A stretch of 64,000 nt of DNA. Origin: Marinifilaceae bacterium (GTDB lineage Bacteria > Bacteroidota > Bacteroidia > Bacteroidales > Marinifilaceae). Position numbers and translations under genes: made by a program. Positions 63,587-64,000 of the stretch are shown one piece after another. Under the pieces are notes generated by a model that saw only the letters and a program-made list of their open reading frames with translations, searched no databases and had not been told where the DNA came from. Where the stretch lies: NCBI GenBank assembly GCA_016936255.1, contig JAFGYE010000050.1, positions 1-64,000 on the forward strand. The letters are read 5' to 3'. Numbering within the stretch: position 1 is the stretch's first letter; every line of letters starts with the position of its first letter.

Positions 63587-64000
63587 ATGAAAAAACTGAC
63601 ACTTATTTTATTTGCTCTGTTAAGCCTGACTCTGGTGCAGGCACAAAAGAGTTTCACACTTGAAGATATCACCAATAATGGAACCTTCCACGCCCGTTCG
63701 GTTTACGGATTACGGTCTATGAACAGCGGAGAGTCTTATACCGTTTTAAAACAGGGAATTCGAATTGAGAAATTTTCTTACGCTACAGGCGAATCTGAAG
63801 AAATAATTTTCGATTTAGCAGAAGTTGGTACTGATAAAATTAAAAGAATAGATTCTTACCAGTTCTCTTCCGATGAGCGTAAGATTTTGATTGCAAGTAA
63901 TCGTCAGAATATTTACCGACATTCTTATTCCGCAGAATTTTATGTGTACGACCGCGATAAAAAGACTTTGGAAGCTTTGTCGGCAGGCAGACAGCAATTG
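63587..64000 (+). CDS. Dipeptidyl peptidase IV-like S9 peptidase, N-terminal part (runs off the window)
   Basis: The reading frame is open from ATG 63587 to the window edge (138 codons). It has a signal peptide (LTLILFALLSLTLVQAQ) and then FTLEDITNNGTFHARSVYGL and YQFSSDERKILIASNRQNIY followed by RHSYSAEFYVYD, the first blades of the DPP IV beta-propeller. The catalytic domain lies beyond the end. It probably removes N-terminal X-Pro dipeptides outside the cytoplasm. Confidence 0.9.
   Translation, partial: MKKLTLILFALLSLTLVQAQKSFTLEDITNNGTFHARSVYGLRSMNSGESYTVLKQGIRIEKFSYATGESEEIIFDLAEVGTDKIKRIDSYQFSSDERKILIASNRQNIYRHSYSAEFYVYDRDKKTLEALSAGRQQL

Overview
The window looks like a chromosomal segment of a marine or anaerobic Bacteroidota bacterium, probably Bacteroidales/Marinilabiliales. 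This is inferred from low GC, Bacteroidota-type promoters (TTTG, about 19-20 nt, TAnnTTTG), A-rich rather than Shine-Dalgarno ribosome sites, and family content: three-parvulin/MoxR/OstA-like cluster, head-GIN protein, DUF5063 next to a 3'-5' exonuclease, PduO-type adenosyltransferase, fused E1 dehydrogenase and an S9 peptidase pair. Almost all of it is housekeeping DNA. I see no rRNA, tRNA, CRISPR array, prophage or intact insertion sequence.

Layout. 1-4.7 kb: HIT protein, recG, methyltransferase-like protein, PduO adenosyltransferase and a DUF2795 protein. 4.7-12.8 kb (minus): guaB, then envelope folding genes (two parvulin chaperones, a PpiC-like lipoprotein), a MoxR ATPase and an OstA/LptA-like protein. 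12.9-22.5 kb (plus): recQ, DUF5063, exonuclease, rlmI-like methyltransferase, DEAD-box helicase, FAD oxidoreductase, tex and a zinc-ribbon protein. 22.7-29.3 kb (minus): a head-GIN protein and a siroheme/sulfite reductase operon (DUF2061, siroheme synthase, cysJ, cysI, cobA). 29.9-37.7 kb: small proteins, a TorF-like porin, MazG-like, PhzF, pentapeptide, Na+/alanine symporter, MtfA-like peptidase, an outer-membrane barrel and a TPR protein. 37.8-46.8 kb: mutS2, a degenerate tandem repeat, a Gate-domain membrane protein, a second recQ and a prolyl oligopeptidase. 46.9-56.3 kb: an orphan LytTR regulator, a NACHT/STAND-like ATPase, a 1334-residue repeat protein, a SpmA-SpmB fusion and an S4 protein. 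56.4-64 kb: SRPBCC protein, E2 and E1 of a 2-oxoacid dehydrogenase, flavodoxin, an unknown membrane-anchored protein translationally coupled to a GNAT acetyltransferase, and the start of a dipeptidyl peptidase IV.

Most interesting signal. The leader of the sulfite reductase operon (about 28.84-29.28 kb, minus strand) holds two unannotated, cysteine-rich mini-ORFs in tandem. Each is followed by a strong intrinsic terminator. In each, a segment near the mini-ORF's end is complementary to the 5' arm of the following terminator. This has the architecture of a tandem cysteine-responsive transcription attenuator for sulfur assimilation. I do not know of a described example in Bacteroidota; that is my recollection, not a search. 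A second regulatory candidate is a roughly 70-nt conserved hairpin element ending 28-29 nt before the start codons of both the phzF gene and the prolyl oligopeptidase gene.
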